This document shows, one piece after another, positions 31,316 to 32,921 of a DNA stretch of 32,921 nt (position 1 is the first letter of the stretch; the number at the start of each line of letters is the position of its first letter). The notes below the pieces were generated by a model. That model saw only the letters and a list, made by a program, of their open reading frames with translations. It was not told the origin of the DNA and made no database searches. Source of the stretch: CAYUQT01 sp964596165. GTDB taxonomy: Bacteria > Planctomycetota > Phycisphaerae > UBA1845 > JAFGLZ01. Where the stretch lies: contig CAZQTW010000068.1 of NCBI GenBank assembly GCA_964596165.1, forward strand, positions 1-32,921. Reading direction: 5' to 3'. The position numbers and the translations under genes were made by a program.

Positions 31316-32921
31316 GGCAGTCAGCAGGACAACACCAACCATCGCCAATGCTGCCCCTGCCCCGTGGCCGCACGTGTACGTGTAATACGTCCACTCGTCG
31401 GCGCCAATGTCCACTTGCCCGCCCATCACCCTGGCTTCGCCGTCGATATCGAGCTCATGGGCGGAGGTGCTCCGAGGATCGCCGGTGTTGCGACACGGCG
31501 AGCCATAGGCGAGGTGGTAGTCGTTGTCTTCCCAGGTATTGGGATCGCCGTCCGGTCCGGCGGGATTGACGAAGAGCGGATCGGAATCGAGGTTGCCTTC
31601 GCCCCAGGTCAGGGTCGTGTTCGGATCAGCGTAGACGCTGTTGGGACCACCCCGGACATCCGAATACAGCACCGTCACCTCCGCGGGCTGGCCCTCGTGT
31701 CTGCTGGTCAGGGCAAGCTCGCCCCCCGACGTGGCCGAATCCGCCCACAGGATCGAGTTTCGGATGGTTGTCCGACTCGTGTCGTCGCCGAACACACCGC
31801 CCCCCAACCCGCCGGCCACATTACCGCTCATCGTGCAGTTGACAAGGTTCGGCTCGCTGTACGAACTGCCATAGACGCCTCCGCCATCCAAGGCAGCCTC
31901 GTTATCCGCGATGATGCAACTCCTCAGAAGGGGATGGCCGTACCAGCCGCTATAAACGCCACCGCCATGGGAACCCGAGACGTTATTGCTGATTATACTG
32001 CCCTCTATCCAGTGACTGTCTATCCAGTGACTGTGCCCATCAAGATAGATTCCGCCGCCGTTGGAAGAGGCCGAGTTGCCCGCAATCGTACAGCCACTAA
32101 TGAACACGTTAGCGCCGTAAATCGCGCCGCCGATGGTGCTCGAATTCCTCGTAATTGTGCATCCGGTGATGGCATTGCCGGCTTGCCACCATATCGCTCC
32201 CCCGGTTGATAGGCTCGAATTGCCGGTGAGCACAGAGTCTGAAAGTGAAGGGATTTCCCCGAGTTCGTACACCGCACCGCCGTCCGACACGGCGACATTG
32301 CCGGTGAATGTACAACGGCTGACGGTGACACCCGGGCCCTCGCTGTAGACTGCGCCCCCTGCCCCGGCGCCGTTGTTGAGAAACGCGCAGCCAGTCACAG
32401 TCGGCGAGGCCATATAACTGCATAGTGCACCACCGTAGTCAGCGGCCACGTTGTCGGTGAATCTGCAATTCACGATTGTGGGGCTTGACCGGTAACAGTA
32501 GATGGCCCCGCCCGCCGAAACGAACAGCGCACCGATCGTCTCGGTCGGTCCGTAGCCATTGACGACGGTAAGCCCCGCCACCACGCTATCCGGGCCTTCG
32601 TTGGCATCGAAGATGAAGCCACGATGAGGATCGGCCTCCGATCCACCGCAATCGATGACAGTCGCGGCCACTACGTTGGCATCATTGGGATCCGTGCCGC
32701 GTACCGTGACGGCCTTTCCGTTGAACCGCAGGTCGCGGTTTCCAGCCCCAGTGAATGTGGACGGCGCGAGGATCACCTCGTCCCCCTCGTTCACCGCGTC
32801 GATGGCCGCCTGGATGGTGGGATGCACCGTCATGCGGTCCCCCGAAGCGGCCTCGCCACCCGAGCCCGGAGGTAGTTTCAGAACCTGTGGAAATTGGATG
32901 AAGGAAGGGGCATCCTCCTGG
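31277..32921 (-). CDS. Right-handed beta-helix surface protein with sorting tail, 5' partial
   Basis: At least 547 residues are open; the frame has no stop up to the right edge, and the first ATG (32833) lies 29 codons inside it without a signal peptide, so the true start is probably outside the window. The opening HPTIQAAIDAVNEGDEVILA and KAVTVRGTDP is the start of polymorphic parallel beta-helix proteins. About ten short repeats of the form G-G-A-I/V-Y ... C-x-F/I ... N follow (PbH1 type), then a closing module NDYHLAYGSPCRNTGDP and VDIGADEW typical of choice-of-anchor beta-helix proteins. The end has Cys-Gly-x-Gly, a hydrophobic stretch and Arg-rich tail. It probably binds or cleaves a polysaccharide, but no catalytic residues can be assigned. 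The 3' end overlaps the convergent glycosidase gene by 39 bases. Confidence 0.82.
   Translation of the reverse strand, partial: QEDAPSFIQFPQVLKLPPGSGGEAASGDRMTVHPTIQAAIDAVNEGDEVILAPSTFTGAGNRDLRFNGKAVTVRGTDPNDANVVAATVIDCGGSEADPHRGFIFDANEGPDSVVAGLTVVNGYGPTETIGALFVSAGGAIYCYRSSPTIVNCRFTDNVAADYGGALCSYMASPTVTGCAFLNNGAGAGGAVYSEGPGVTVSRCTFTGNVAVSDGGAVYELGEIPSLSDSVLTGNSSLSTGGAIWWQAGNAITGCTITRNSSTIGGAIYGANVFISGCTIAGNSASSNGGGIYLDGHSHWIDSHWIEGSIISNNVSGSHGGGVYSGWYGHPLLRSCIIADNEAALDGGGVYGSSYSEPNLVNCTMSGNVAGGLGGGVFGDDTSRTTIRNSILWADSATSGGELALTSRHEGQPAEVTVLYSDVRGGPNSVYADPNTTLTWGEGNLDSDPLFVNPAGPDGDPNTWEDNDYHLAYGSPCRNTGDPRSTSAHELDIDGEARVMGGQVDIGADEWTYYTYTCGHGAGAALAMVGVVLLTASLARRAGRSHEQ
32005..32034. repeat. 15-bp in-frame tandem duplication in the beta-helix gene
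   Basis: CTATCCAGTGACTGT occurs twice without a gap (32005-32019 and 32020-32034). Translated on the minus strand it duplicates five codons, giving HWIDSHWI. Being a multiple of three it leaves the frame open. Confidence 0.85.

Noticed and set aside
1..32921. CRISPR array or prophage
   Set aside because: No regularly spaced repeats, cas genes, integrase, capsid or tail genes are present.

Overview
The window is GC-rich bacterial DNA that most likely comes from a planctomycete (Planctomycetota, Phycisphaerae-like). This is an inference from gene content: many secreted glycoside hydrolase-like proteins, a UroD-family protein, an RraA-family protein, a multi-cluster ferredoxin of the NapG/MauM type, several lipoproteins of unknown function, a DUF2752 membrane protein, small secreted proteins of unknown family, and two proteins that share a Cys-Gly / hydrophobic / Arg-rich C-terminal tail. 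No phage, plasmid, rRNA or CRISPR feature was seen.

Layout. 1-59 is the 5' part of an initiator tRNA-Met (minus strand), cut by the window edge, with a good promoter. 151-1035 looks like the decayed core of a six-hairpin glycosidase-like gene. 1410-7362 is a plus-strand operon-like run: OPA-type MFS transporter, RmlD-like reductase, DegT/StrS aminotransferase and a large secreted glycoside hydrolase-like protein. It converges on a sodium:solute symporter (7401-8972, minus). 9459-10603 holds a 38-residue membrane ORF and two tandem PaaI-type hotdog thioesterases. 10662-14683 is a minus-strand run transcribed in the order UroD-family protein, RraA-family protein, ProC, ribose-type binding lipoprotein. 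14827-18133 has a lipoprotein (minus) divergent from a secreted alpha/beta hydrolase and a 4x[4Fe-4S] ferredoxin. 18449-20739 is ruvC-ruvA-ruvB. 20950-24146 carries a DUF2752 protein, two paralogous lipoproteins, a glycosyltransferase C-terminal domain and a lipopolysaccharide-kinase-like protein.

The right third is accessory in character. 24147-24567 has hairpins and an IS110-like transposase remnant. Then come a secreted TolB/CsgG-like plus jelly-roll protein, a membrane-anchored unknown, a caspase/legumain-like protease with an EF-hand loop and C-terminal sorting-like tail, two small secreted Ser/Thr-tailed proteins with a clear promoter and terminator, a secreted GH106-like glycosidase, and a right-handed beta-helix protein that runs off the right edge.

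How the genes may work together: the left part looks like sugar uptake, modification and breakdown of extracellular glycans. The centre is housekeeping (Holliday-junction processing, proline synthesis). The right part looks like an exported cell-surface repertoire. The best candidates for undescribed biology are the surface-protein set at 26535-28859 together with the beta-helix protein, which may share one export and sorting route, and the duplicated thioesterase pair in which one copy has lost its catalytic Asp.
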